Translations under genes and position numbers: made by a program
The notes under the pieces: model-generated
The model's input: only the letters and a program-made list of their open reading frames with translations
What the model was told of the DNA's origin: nothing
Database searches by the model: none
Source of the DNA: Candidatus Latescibacterota bacterium
GTDB taxonomy: Bacteria > JAAXHH01
Length of the DNA: 13,996 nucleotides
Assembly (NCBI GenBank): GCA_022821935.1
Contig: JAJECR010000117.1
Coordinates: 1 to 13,996 of the forward strand
Direction: 5' to 3'
Shown here: positions 1 through 7,655 of the stretch, piece by piece
Position numbering within the stretch: the first letter of the stretch is position 1
Layout of the letters: every line of letters starts with the position of its first letter

Positions 1-149
1 GTCAATCTGCCGGTTTTTAATGGGACCGGAGTCATGCCGGGGTGGATCTGAACGACTCGGCTTCCCTGCTCGATCTCATGGATTAGGGCGATGAGTTGGT
101 CCTTCCTGACATGAACGTCCTCTCGTAGCAGCGTATCGCGACTAGTTTG
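1..149 (-). other. Possible fragment of a minus-strand coding sequence running off the left edge
   Basis: Reading the minus strand leftward from 149, a frame stays open to the window edge, giving about 49 codons after a TGA at 152-150. The translation looks protein-like: a charged amphipathic stretch (REDVHVRKDQLIALIHEIEQ) followed by RVVQIHPGMTPVPLKTGRL. The only ATG in frame is internal (35-33), and no ribosome binding site precedes the open part, so this is either a remnant that lost its 5' end or a chance open frame. The first 51 bases of the plus strand are also open and end in TGA, so the strand is uncertain. I do not recognise a family. From 150 to 284 I see only the upstream region of the next gene. 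Confidence 0.2.
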
Positions 150-284
150 TCAGCGTCAGTCGTTGCTTTGCTGTTGGCAATGCACTTCGCGCAACGAAGC
201 GATGGAGATTGGGGCATGCTCAGCTCAATTCGGCCCTTGCGTCCGTCAGGGATATTAAACGGCGACTTTTAAAAGGGGTTCGTA

Positions 285-737
285 ATGGGAAACTATGAAG
301 AAATCAAGCGCAGTCCCAAGTACCTGGTCACAGATACCTACTGCTTCCAGCTCCGACACAGCCCTGTACCGGATGACGTGACCGTTCATTTGTATGATGA
401 GGACGGGAAACCGTTGGTCGATATTGACAATGTCGCCATGTACGTTCACCCCGGTTACGAATGGGACGGCGCTTCCGGCCCCACAATAGACACCGACAAC
501 ACGATGGAAGCAGCCTTGCTCCATGATGTCGCCTACCAGTGCCTCCGGGAACGCGTGTTGCCCCACCCTCTCGGAACGCGGAGCCATAAAAAGGTCAGGA
601 AATGGGCGGACAAGGAGTTCCGGAGGTTTCTGAAACAGGAGGGAATGTTCATCATAAGGCGGTGGTACTACTATCTGGGCGTCCGCGGATTCGCCGCATA
701 CGCCGCACGGCCGCCCGATGAAGATTCTAAAAGATAA
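285..737 (+). CDS. DUF1353-like small protein
   Basis: This 150-residue soluble protein has no signal peptide or membrane segment. The central part fits the DUF1353 pattern known from phage and bacterial proteins: a Trp-Asp-Gly-Ala-Ser turn at residues 60-64, then a helix ending in Leu-Leu-His-Asp (H80, D81) and a following Tyr, and an Ala-Asp-Lys helix near 108-116. The C-terminus is basic and aromatic (residues 121-142) before an acidic tail. The molecular function of DUF1353 is unknown, and the conserved His/Asp could bind a metal, which is only inference. The ATG start is supported by an AAGGGG ribosome binding site at 273-278. DUF1353 proteins are often phage-linked, but no other phage gene lies beside it here. 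The family call rests on motif recall. Confidence 0.75.
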   Translation: MGNYEEIKRSPKYLVTDTYCFQLRHSPVPDDVTVHLYDEDGKPLVDIDNVAMYVHPGYEWDGASGPTIDTDNTMEAALLHDVAYQCLRERVLPHPLGTRSHKKVRKWADKEFRRFLKQEGMFIIRRWYYYLGVRGFAAYAARPPDEDSKR

Positions 738-763
738 ACATCCATTAAAACGCAGGCCAAACC

Positions 764-1183
764 ATGTCCGACCTCAAGACCCGCCCTAACGACGCCAGCG
801 TGGAAGCCTTCATCGACGCAGTGGACCATCCTCGCAGGCGGGAAGACGCGCGTGTCCTGCTGGATCTCATGCGGCGGGTGACCGGAGAAGAACCCGTGAT
901 GTGGGGACCGTCCATCGTGGGGTTCGGTAGCTACCACTACCGGTACGCGAGCGGGCAGGAAGCCGACTGGCCCATCGCGGGGTTTTCTCCGCGCAAACAG
1001 AATCTGTCGATTTACATCATGCCCGGTTTCGAGGCAAAAGAAGCACTGCTTTCCCGCCTGGGCAAGCACAAGACCGGCAAGTCCTGCCTGTACGTCAACA
1101 AGCTGGCCGACGTGGACATGGACGTGCTGGAGGCGCTCGTAAGCGAGTCCGTAAAGGAGATGAGACGAAGGTATCCGGGCTGA
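764..1183 (+). CDS. DUF1801 domain protein (YdhG-like)
   Basis: This 139-residue protein is a close match in layout to the DUF1801 family. It has an N-terminal helix with V-E-A-F at 13-16, a helix with L-L-D-L-M-R at 32-37, the Trp-Gly-Pro-S-I-V-G-F-G segment at 47-55, a Phe-Ser-Pro-Arg-Lys turn at 74-78, a beta strand L-S-I-Y-I at 81-85, and the H-K-T-G-K-S-C-L-Y-V motif at 102-111. The C-terminal helix ends in basic residues. These small cytoplasmic proteins have a fold related to the frataxin/YdhG group. Their role is unsettled, and a few are linked to iron handling. The gene follows the DUF1353 gene by 26 bp on the same strand. The upstream GCAGG (about 752-756) is a weak ribosome binding site, so the pair may be translated from one message. 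Confidence 0.88.
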   Translation: MSDLKTRPNDASVEAFIDAVDHPRRREDARVLLDLMRRVTGEEPVMWGPSIVGFGSYHYRYASGQEADWPIAGFSPRKQNLSIYIMPGFEAKEALLSRLGKHKTGKSCLYVNKLADVDMDVLEALVSESVKEMRRRYPG

Positions 1184-1216
1184 GTTTCGAAACGCGAATT
1201 GTCGCGAATCGCCGGT

Positions 1217-1250
1217 AAACATGTAAAGGGGAATAAGCCCGATTATGTTT
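1217..1250 (+). terminator. Weak hairpin after the DUF1801 gene
   Basis: AAACAT (1217-1222) can pair with ATGTTT (1245-1250), with an inner GGG/CCC pairing and an AATAA loop. Only a short T run follows, so this is at best a weak terminator between the DUF1801 gene and the strong promoter downstream. Confidence 0.25.
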
Positions 1251-1270
1251 GTGCGATAAGCCAAGTATTC

Positions 1271-1299
1271 TTGACAAAACTCGACATTCACTATATAAT
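1271..1299 (+). promoter_or_regulatory. Perfect consensus sigma-70 type promoter
   Basis: TTGACA at 1271-1276 and TATAAT at 1294-1299 are both exact consensus hexamers, separated by exactly 17 bp. The surrounding bases are AT-rich, in contrast to the GC-rich genes. The expected transcription start is near 1306, leaving a leader of about 70 nt before the ATG at 1376. It should drive the LysM-like lipoprotein gene and possibly secDF. Exact matches in both boxes imply strong, largely constitutive transcription if the host's main sigma factor has the usual specificity. Confidence 0.85.
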
Positions 1300-1375
1300 T
1301 GTGTATTGCTCTGAAATCTATATCTACCGTGAATCGAATAGAAAGTCGGTAATCCACTCTTAACGGAGGAATCCA

Positions 1376-2545
1376 ATGCGAAGTATATTCGTACTGCTGA
1401 CCATGGCGCTGGTCATGGGATGCGCAACCGAACCCGCGAACTTTGAGGAACTCGTGGAACGGTTGGACGCCACTGAGCAGGAAATCCGCGCCAAACAGGA
1501 AGAGATCCAGACGACGATATCGACATTCATCGAATCAAATCCCGAGAGGCAAGTCGATGCGGAATCGTTGACCAACATGGCGCTGAATCCCGAGCACGAA
1601 GCCGTTTTAAACGAAATGCTGGCCACCGAGGCGGACGTCTCGTACCGCGGTCTCGTGCAGGAGATCATCGATACCCGGGGCGAGGTCGCGGAACTGCAGC
1701 AGCAGATGCAGGATCTTCGAGACGATCTTCCGGCGCCTTATACGGTTCAGCGCGGCGATTCCCACCTGCCGGTCGCGTTGCAGTACCTCATGGAGAATCA
1801 CGGCCTTACGCCAGCCGAAGCCCGCGACGTGGTCGAGCAGACCGCGCTGGTGGAGGACCTGAACGTCGGCAATCAGATCTGGCTCCTTTACAAGGACGGC
1901 GTCTTGGGCACGTACGTGACGCAGGGAACCGCGGACATGTCGCCGGGCCGTGCGCAACGCATCGCCAGGGCGCGTATAAACCGCACCATCGCGACGCTGA
2001 CCGACGAGCGCGACGCGGCCCAGGCACGGGCGGCTTTCATCGCCGATTCGCTGGGGCAGGTCAAGGACATGCTCGAAGAGCGGATCGTGTTCCTGCGTAG
2101 CGAAGAAGAGCGCCTCAATGGACAGATCGCGATGCTGAGCGACGCCCGCGACGAGGCGCTGGCACAGCGGGACATGGAGGAGCAGGCCAAGCTTGCGGCC
2201 GAGATGAAGCTGAACTCCATTTTCTTCGCGGTAAACACCATGGATCATTGGAAGGACGCGATGGTCATCAAGGACCCGTTCTTCGGCGGCCCCCGCGTGG
2301 AATCGCTCTCCGGCGTGGACTTTTCACAGTCCCAGGACCTGCGTGAAGGCACGGTCCTCACGATCGAGCGGTCGGCATTCCCGTCGCTGGACAGTATAAA
2401 GAAGGTGGACGTATTTCCGCGTACCTTCAGGGACGGGCAGGATTACGTCGTCGCATTCCATCCCTCGGGCGACCGGGTATCCATCGAACTGCTCGTGCCG
2501 GATAACTTCGCCGGCCAGAACGTGCTTTTCGCTCTGAGAGACTAA
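1376..2545 (+). CDS. Putative lipoprotein with LysM-like segment and coiled coils
   Basis: The 389-residue product begins with a short lipoprotein-type signal: Met-Arg, a hydrophobic stretch at 4-14 and V-M-G-C with Cys16 as the likely lipidated residue. Met at the -2 lipobox position is slightly atypical. Residues 22-60 and 90-116 are rich in Glu, Gln and Leu and should form coiled coils. Residues 122-171 resemble a LysM module, with Y-T-V-Q-R-G-D-S at the start and a later L-N-V-G-N-Q-I-W-L-L-Y, so peptidoglycan contact is plausible. A second long charged helix spans about 195-280. The last 110 residues (starting near SIFFAVNTMDHWKD) look like a small beta-rich domain that I do not recognise. 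GGAGG at 1365-1369 sets the start. The perfect promoter upstream suggests high expression. The product probably acts in the periplasm or on the outer membrane, and its function is unknown. Confidence 0.8.
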   Translation: MRSIFVLLTMALVMGCATEPANFEELVERLDATEQEIRAKQEEIQTTISTFIESNPERQVDAESLTNMALNPEHEAVLNEMLATEADVSYRGLVQEIIDTRGEVAELQQQMQDLRDDLPAPYTVQRGDSHLPVALQYLMENHGLTPAEARDVVEQTALVEDLNVGNQIWLLYKDGVLGTYVTQGTADMSPGRAQRIARARINRTIATLTDERDAAQARAAFIADSLGQVKDMLEERIVFLRSEEERLNGQIAMLSDARDEALAQRDMEEQAKLAAEMKLNSIFFAVNTMDHWKDAMVIKDPFFGGPRVESLSGVDFSQSQDLREGTVLTIERSAFPSLDSIKKVDVFPRTFRDGQDYVVAFHPSGDRVSIELLVPDNFAGQNVLFALRD

Positions 2546-2592
2546 CGGCCAGATTCCCATCGAACATTGATTTACCTATACGAAACGCAGAT

Positions 2593-2632
2593 ACGAAGGC
2601 GGGTAGCGGGCAGTCAAGCAACCCGCCTTCGT
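2593..2632. terminator. 12-bp perfect inverted repeat between lipoprotein gene and secDF
   Basis: ACGAAGGCGGGT (2593-2604) is perfectly complementary to ACCCGCCTTCGT (2621-2632), with a 16-nt loop. The stem is GC-rich, but no clear T tract follows, and the secDF ribosome binding site begins only 7 bp downstream. It may be a leaky or Rho-aided terminator, an mRNA stabiliser for the upstream gene, or a structure that modulates secDF expression. Confidence 0.5.
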
Positions 2633-2652
2633 CTGCTTAGGAGCCGGGTTGC

Positions 2653-5343
2653 ATGCAGTGGAAACAGGTACGCATCGTTCTAATTCTCGTTGTAATCTTC
2701 ACCGCGCTTTGGTACGTCTATCCTTCCTTCAGAACATCTGACTACTGGCAATACGCCCCCGTTCAGGACACCCTCTCACCGGAACAGGCCGAAGCGATCG
2801 ACTCGGATCCTCTGCTGACCGGAGCAGACAAGGCCCAGCTCAAAGAGCTTAATCTGACCAAGGCCGAACGCGACCGGCTGCAGGACCAGTCCATCCGCCT
2901 GGGCCTGGACCTCCAGGGCGGGGTGCACATCAAGCTTGAAGTGGACAAGTCCAATCTGCCGGAGGAAGAAGCCATAGACGTGGTGGAACGGGCCATGCAG
3001 GTCATCTCGAACCGCGTCAACGAATTTGGCGTCACCGAACCGATCATCCAGCAGGAAGGCGAAGACCGCATCATCGTCGAGCTGCCGGGACTGAAGGATA
3101 TCGACCGGGCCATGACGCTGATCAACCAGACCGCCCAGCTGGAGTTCAGGCTGCTGCGCGACGGCGGCGAACTGCGGTCTGCGGTCGAACGCATAGACGC
3201 CCTGCTGGCGGCCCGGGATACGGAAAGCGTCCCGGCGGATACGAACGCCCTGATACCCGAAGCGGCCGTTTCGGCGGAACGCAACCCCTTCCTGAGCCTG
3301 ATCGATCTTTCCGACAACGAAATCATCGTACCCGCGAGCAACGTCGCCCGGGTGGACGAGATCCTGGCCCAGCCCCAGGTGCAGAGCTTCATCCCGGACG
3401 GCGCTGAAATCCGGGCCGGGGTGATGCGGACGACCGCCAGCGGGCAGCGCGTCAGATCCTATTACTACATGAACGTGCAGCCTGAACTGACCGGAGCGGT
3501 GCTGGCGGACGCCTTTCCGCAGACCGGGTCAGGCAGCGATATCGGTAGCATGGGGGTGGCGTCGGTCGGTTTCACGACCACGGACGACGGCGCCAGGACC
3601 TTCTCCCGCGTGACGGGGAACAACATCGGCCGCCGTCTGGCGATCGTGCTGGACGGCCGGGTGTTCTCGGCTCCGGTCATCCAGGGGCGCATACCCAACG
3701 GCAGGGGCGAGATCACCGGCATCAACTCCCTGGAGGAGGCCCGGGACCTCGCCATCGTCCTGCGGGCCGGCGCCCTGCCCGCTCCCATGGAGATCATCAG
3801 CAAGTACGTCGTGGGGCCGTCCCTGGGCGAGGACGCCATCAACTCCGGCAAGTGGGCCTCGATCCTGGGCCTCGTCGCCGTCATGATCTTCATGGCGGTG
3901 TACTACCGGACGGCCGGCTTCATCGCCAATTTCGCCCTGATCCTGAACCTCCTCTTCCTCCTGGCCGTCCTCGGGGCCTTCCAGGCGACGCTGACGCTGC
4001 CCGGCATCGCGGGAATCATCCTGACCATGGGCATGTCGGTGGACGCCAATATCCTCATATTCGAACGGATCAAGGAAGAGCTCAAATCGGGGCAGAAGAC
4101 GATCCGGCAGTCCGTGGACAGCGGGTACGGCAACGCGCTGCGCACCATCGTGGACGCCAACATCACCACCCTGATCACCGCCTTCGCCCTGTACGAGTTC
4201 GGCACCGGACCCATCAAGGGATTCGCCGTGACGCTGGGGTTCGGCATCCTGATCAGCATGTTCACGGCCATCTTCATCACGCGGTCCCTCTTCGACGCGC
4301 TCATCGACCGGTGGCAGCTCGTCCAGGTCAGCATCGGCCGGACCGATCCCTTCGGACGCCTGTTTTTCGGGTTCATGCGGTTCGGCAAGGCGGCCTTCGT
4401 CATCACCTGGTGCATTATCGTGGTCGGCCTGGGGACCATCGTCGTACGCGGCGGAGTGAACTGGGGCGTGGACTTTCAAAGCGGGTCGCTGATCGAGATG
4501 CGTTTCGATCCTCCGGTGCAGGTCCAGGATATCCGCGGCGCGCTGGGCAACGTCACCATAGATAACGAGGAAGTGGACCTGAGCCAGAGCGAAATCAAGG
4601 TGATCGGCGAGGAGGACAACATCCTGATCAGGGCGGCCGACAGCGACTGGAACGAGCAGCAGATCGCATCCGCCGTGAAGACGACGCTCCGGGAACAGTT
4701 TCCCGATAACCTCAAGGGTGATGAACAGGACTGGCTGCGGCAGGAATACAACGTCAGCCCGAAGATCGGCAAGGAGCTCACGGTCGACGCCATGGGCGCC
4801 GTGGGGGCTTCCATCATCGGCATCGTCCTCTACATCACCATACGCTTCCGGCAGGTCAACGGGTTCCGCTTCGGCATCGGTACGATCGTCGCGCTGATCC
4901 ACGACGTGCTCATCGTGCTGGCCATGCTCACCCTCGTGGGCGAGGAGCTGACCATGGCGGTGGTGGCGGCCCTGCTGACCGTCGTGGGGTACTCCACGAA
5001 CGATACCATCGTGGTCTACGACCGAATACGGGAAAGCCTGGGCCGAACCCGGACGGAAGGGTTCTCCGGCGTGGTGGACCGCAGCATAAACGAATGCCTG
5101 AATCGCACCATGATGACGTCGCTCACCGTCCTCCTGGTCCTAGTCTTCCTGCTGGCCGGCAGCGCGTCGACCAACTGGGGTTTCGCCCTGGCGCTGACCT
5201 TCGGCGTCGTCACCGGAACCTATTCTTCGATCTTCATCGCCAGTCCCATCGTGGTCTGGTGGCAGAACTGGATAGCGAAGAAGCGCGAGGAAATCCGGCG
5301 CGCCAGAAAGTCACCGCGGTCGAAAGTCGCCCGCACCGGCTAG
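2653..5343 (+). CDS. secDF: SecDF fusion: protein translocase subunit SecD-SecF
   Basis: This 896-residue inner-membrane protein is SecD fused to SecF. The complex uses the proton gradient to help SecYEG-SecA complete protein export. Transmembrane segment 1 is at about 7-23, followed by the SecD motif L-G-L-D-L-Q-G-G at 83-90 and a large periplasmic region to about 400. The remaining SecD helices lie between about 401 and 550. They include G-M-S-V-D-A-N-I-L-I-F-E-R at 460-472, with D464 being the conserved proton-pathway type aspartate. The SecF half starts near 575. Its signature G-V-D-F-Q-S-G (605-611) varies from the common G-I-D-F-T-G-G. Its membrane motif Y-S-T-N-D-T-I-V-V-Y-D-R is at 780-791. 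Twelve membrane helices are expected, and the length suits an intact fusion. The AGGAG at 2639-2643 supports the ATG. yajC is not adjacent. Confidence 0.97.
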   Translation: MQWKQVRIVLILVVIFTALWYVYPSFRTSDYWQYAPVQDTLSPEQAEAIDSDPLLTGADKAQLKELNLTKAERDRLQDQSIRLGLDLQGGVHIKLEVDKSNLPEEEAIDVVERAMQVISNRVNEFGVTEPIIQQEGEDRIIVELPGLKDIDRAMTLINQTAQLEFRLLRDGGELRSAVERIDALLAARDTESVPADTNALIPEAAVSAERNPFLSLIDLSDNEIIVPASNVARVDEILAQPQVQSFIPDGAEIRAGVMRTTASGQRVRSYYYMNVQPELTGAVLADAFPQTGSGSDIGSMGVASVGFTTTDDGARTFSRVTGNNIGRRLAIVLDGRVFSAPVIQGRIPNGRGEITGINSLEEARDLAIVLRAGALPAPMEIISKYVVGPSLGEDAINSGKWASILGLVAVMIFMAVYYRTAGFIANFALILNLLFLLAVLGAFQATLTLPGIAGIILTMGMSVDANILIFERIKEELKSGQKTIRQSVDSGYGNALRTIVDANITTLITAFALYEFGTGPIKGFAVTLGFGILISMFTAIFITRSLFDALIDRWQLVQVSIGRTDPFGRLFFGFMRFGKAAFVITWCIIVVGLGTIVVRGGVNWGVDFQSGSLIEMRFDPPVQVQDIRGALGNVTIDNEEVDLSQSEIKVIGEEDNILIRAADSDWNEQQIASAVKTTLREQFPDNLKGDEQDWLRQEYNVSPKIGKELTVDAMGAVGASIIGIVLYITIRFRQVNGFRFGIGTIVALIHDVLIVLAMLTLVGEELTMAVVAALLTVVGYSTNDTIVVYDRIRESLGRTRTEGFSGVVDRSINECLNRTMMTSLTVLLVLVFLLAGSASTNWGFALALTFGVVTGTYSSIFIASPIVVWWQNWIAKKREEIRRARKSPRSKVARTG

Positions 5344-5368
5344 CGTAGCACTGGAGTCAGGGCGCCGG

Positions 5369-5442
5369 CGCAGGGCACGTCCCATGACGAACCGAAAGCC
5401 GCCAGCGCAGGGCGCGTCCCGTGACGAACCGAAAGTCGCCCG
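5369..5442 (+). repeat. 37-bp tandem duplication at the secDF-ligA junction
   Basis: Two adjacent 37-bp units (5369-5405 and 5406-5442) match at 33 of 37 positions. The shared core contains TGACGAACCGAAAG. A related 23-bp segment sits at the very end of secDF (5321-5343), matching 5430-5452 at 20 of 23 positions. The upstream ligA ATG (5384) lies inside unit 1, and the equivalent place in unit 2 is GTG. Because 37 is not a multiple of 3, the two units are read in different frames. Confidence 0.85.
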
Positions 5443-7540
5443 CGCCGGTCAGTTAAAACCCGCGGATCCCATGTCGCCTGCCGAACGCATTGAAGTCCTG
5501 CGCGAGCAGATCCGGTCGCACGACCACCGGTACTTCGTACTCGCCGAGCCGGTCATCAGCGATTACGACTACGACATGCTGGTGAACGAGCTGCGGGACC
5601 TGGAATCGGCCCATCCCGATCTGATCACCCCCGATTCGCCCACACAGCGCGTCGGGGGTACCCCTACCTCATCCTTCCCCGTCGTCCGGCACCCCGTGCC
5701 CATGCTCTCCATCGGCAACACATACAACGACGACGAGATCAGGGACTTCGACCGCCGTATCCGCGACCTGCTGGGCCCGGAACGGGCATACGCCTACACG
5801 GTGGAGTTGAAGATAGACGGCGTGGCCGTCAGCCTGCGGTACGAAGACGGCGCGCTGGCCCTGGGCGCCACGCGGGGAGACGGCGAACAGGGCGACGACA
5901 TCACGGCGAACCTGCGAACCATCCGGTCCATACCCCTGCGCATTGCCGAGGAAAGCCCCCGGCTCAACAACATCGAGGTCCGGGGCGAGGTGTATCTCCC
6001 CCACGACGGGTTCCGGGATCTCAACGCCCTCCGCGCGGGACGGGAGGAGCCGCTCTTCGCGAACCCCCGCAACGCCACGGCGGGCTCGCTGAAGCTCCGA
6101 CATCCCCGCGTCGTCGCCGAGCGGCCTCTCAGGGTATTCCTCTACACGGTGCGATTCGAAGACGAGAACGGCGCGATTGCGGAGCAGCCCGAACTGGACA
6201 GCCATTTCGAAAGACTAAGCTGGCTGGCCGGCCAGGGGTTTCCGACCAACGTGGAAGCCCGGCGATTCGACACAATAGAAGAGGTGATCGCTTTCTGCCA
6301 CGACTGGGAGGAGCGCCGGACGTCGCTGTCCTACGATATCGACGGCATGGTCATCAAGGTCGATTCCATCGCGCTGCACGGCGAGCTCGGCGCCACGCTG
6401 AAGAGTCCCCGCTGGGCCATCGCCAGCAAGTTCGCCGCGCAGCGGGCCATGACCCGCCTCACGGACATCCGGCTCCAGGTCGGCCGGACCGGCGTGGTGA
6501 CCCCGGTCGCCGAGCTCGAACCGGTGTTTCTGGCCGGATCGACGATCAGCCGGGCCACGCTCCATAACGAGGAGGAGATCACCCGCAAGGACCTGCGCGT
6601 CGGCGACACCGTGTTTATCGAAAAGGGCGGCGACGTCATCCCCAAGGTCGTTGAGGTCGATATGAGTAAGCGGGAGGACGGGTCGGTGAAATTCGAGATG
6701 CCCAAGGTGTGCCCGGTCTGTGAAACCACCCTCGTGCGGGTGGGCGACGAGGTGGCGGTGCGTTGCGGGAACGCGGCCTGTCCGGCGCAGACACAGGCTC
6801 GGATCACCCATTTCACCGCCCGGAACGCCATGGACATCGAAGGGTTCGGCCCGGCGGTCACCGAGCAGATACTGGGAAGCGGCTTGATCGAGGATGTGAG
6901 CGGCATCTACTACCTGGACAAAGAGCGGTTGGGAGCCCTGGAGCGCATGGGCGAAAAGTCCGCCGACAACCTGCTGCGAGGTATCAAAGCCAGCAAGGAC
7001 CGCCCCCTGGACCGGCTGCTTTTCGGCCTGGGCATCCCTCACGTGGGGGAGCGGGCCGCCCGGCAGATCGCCAGGCACCTCCGTTCCATCGACGGCATTA
7101 TGGCCGCCACGGAAGAGGAACTGGTCGCCGTACCGGAGATCGGCCCGAAAATCGCAGAGAGCATCGTCTCGTTCTTCCAAAACGAACGGAACCTCGAGAT
7201 CATCCAAAAACTGAGGGCGGCCGGCCTCCGCATGGAACTGGAACCACCGGAGGGCGGCGCGGACGCCCAAGCGCTGGCGGAGGGCGGTGAGCATGCCCAG
7301 GTGCTGGCGGATAAAATCGTCGTGATCACGGGCACCTTGCCGAACCACACCCGCGACGAGATGGCCGACCGGATCACGGCCGCGGGTGGGCGGGTCACGT
7401 CCAGCGTGAGCAAGAAGACGGATTACCTCGTGGCGGGAGAAAACGCCGGCTCCAAGCTGAAGAAGGCGCAGTCCCTCGGCGTAGAGATCTTGAACGAGGA
7501 AGAAATCGAAGCGCAACTTTCCGGACAGCAGACGACATGA
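5384..7540 (+). CDS. ligA: NAD-dependent DNA ligase LigA
   Basis: LigA seals nicks in duplex DNA during replication and repair, using NAD+ to adenylate itself. The adenylation domain contains the nucleophile in K-I-D-G (Lys143), followed by T-R-G-D-G, V-R-G-E-V and N-P-R-N-A-T-A-G. The OB fold starts at about Q-V-G-R-T-G-V-V-T-P. A zinc finger uses Cys443, Cys446, Cys461 and Cys466. Helix-hairpin-helix repeats follow, and a BRCT domain covers roughly 641-716. All parts are intact. From the 5384 ATG the protein has 718 residues, slightly long. The first 29 residues come from a duplicated low-complexity region, and family similarity begins just after Met30 (nucleotide 5471), so the true start may be 5471 (689 residues). 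Neither start has a strong ribosome binding site; CAGGG lies 9 bp before the first. The linker before BRCT holds a 10-residue duplication. Confidence 0.98.
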   Translation: MTNRKPPAQGASRDEPKVARAGQLKPADPMSPAERIEVLREQIRSHDHRYFVLAEPVISDYDYDMLVNELRDLESAHPDLITPDSPTQRVGGTPTSSFPVVRHPVPMLSIGNTYNDDEIRDFDRRIRDLLGPERAYAYTVELKIDGVAVSLRYEDGALALGATRGDGEQGDDITANLRTIRSIPLRIAEESPRLNNIEVRGEVYLPHDGFRDLNALRAGREEPLFANPRNATAGSLKLRHPRVVAERPLRVFLYTVRFEDENGAIAEQPELDSHFERLSWLAGQGFPTNVEARRFDTIEEVIAFCHDWEERRTSLSYDIDGMVIKVDSIALHGELGATLKSPRWAIASKFAAQRAMTRLTDIRLQVGRTGVVTPVAELEPVFLAGSTISRATLHNEEEITRKDLRVGDTVFIEKGGDVIPKVVEVDMSKREDGSVKFEMPKVCPVCETTLVRVGDEVAVRCGNAACPAQTQARITHFTARNAMDIEGFGPAVTEQILGSGLIEDVSGIYYLDKERLGALERMGEKSADNLLRGIKASKDRPLDRLLFGLGIPHVGERAARQIARHLRSIDGIMAATEEELVAVPEIGPKIAESIVSFFQNERNLEIIQKLRAAGLRMELEPPEGGADAQALAEGGEHAQVLADKIVVITGTLPNHTRDEMADRITAAGGRVTSSVSKKTDYLVAGENAGSKLKKAQSLGVEILNEEEIEAQLSGQQTT
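7250..7309 (+). repeat. 30-bp in-frame tandem duplication in the ligA linker
   Basis: Two 30-bp units (7250-7279, 7280-7309) match at 24 of 30 bases and encode EGGADAQALA and EGGEHAQVLA. They lie in the flexible linker between the helix-hairpin-helix and BRCT domains, so the duplication is probably neutral for catalysis. Confidence 0.8.
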
Positions 7541-7598
7541 TACCTTTATCCGGACAACAAATATCCAGCCAGCGAACGACACCCTTACCCGGACGACG
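7521..7598 (+). repeat. Three degenerate CCGGAC-RRC repeats at the end of ligA
   Basis: The motif CCGGACRRCR occurs at 7521, 7550 and 7589, each preceded by a T- and A-containing stretch (TTTCCGG, TTATCCGG, TTACCCGG). The first copy lies in the last codons of ligA and the other two in the 90-bp gap before the next gene. Spacing is 29 and 39 bp. It looks like decayed copying of the gene's 3' end. Confidence 0.6.
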
Positions 7599-7619
7599 AA
7601 TAGCATGAATCCTTACGAC

Positions 7620-7655
7620 AGCCAGTCCAAATGAACTCACACGGTAGCCAGTCCA
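7620..7655 (+). repeat. Duplicated AGCCAGTCCA beside two in-frame ATG codons
   Basis: AGCCAGTCCA occurs at 7620-7629 and again at 7646-7655. Each copy leads directly into an ATG (7631 and 7655), and the two ATGs are in the same frame, so the duplication created two candidate starts for the following gene. No typical ribosome binding site precedes either. Confidence 0.65.

Noticed and set aside
3529..4902. Long minus-strand open frame opposite secDF, and a similar one opposite the DUF255 gene (9511-11847)
   Set aside because: Both are antisense to clearly real genes, with translations dominated by Asp/His/Gly/Arg, as expected from the GC-rich codon bias of the opposite strand.
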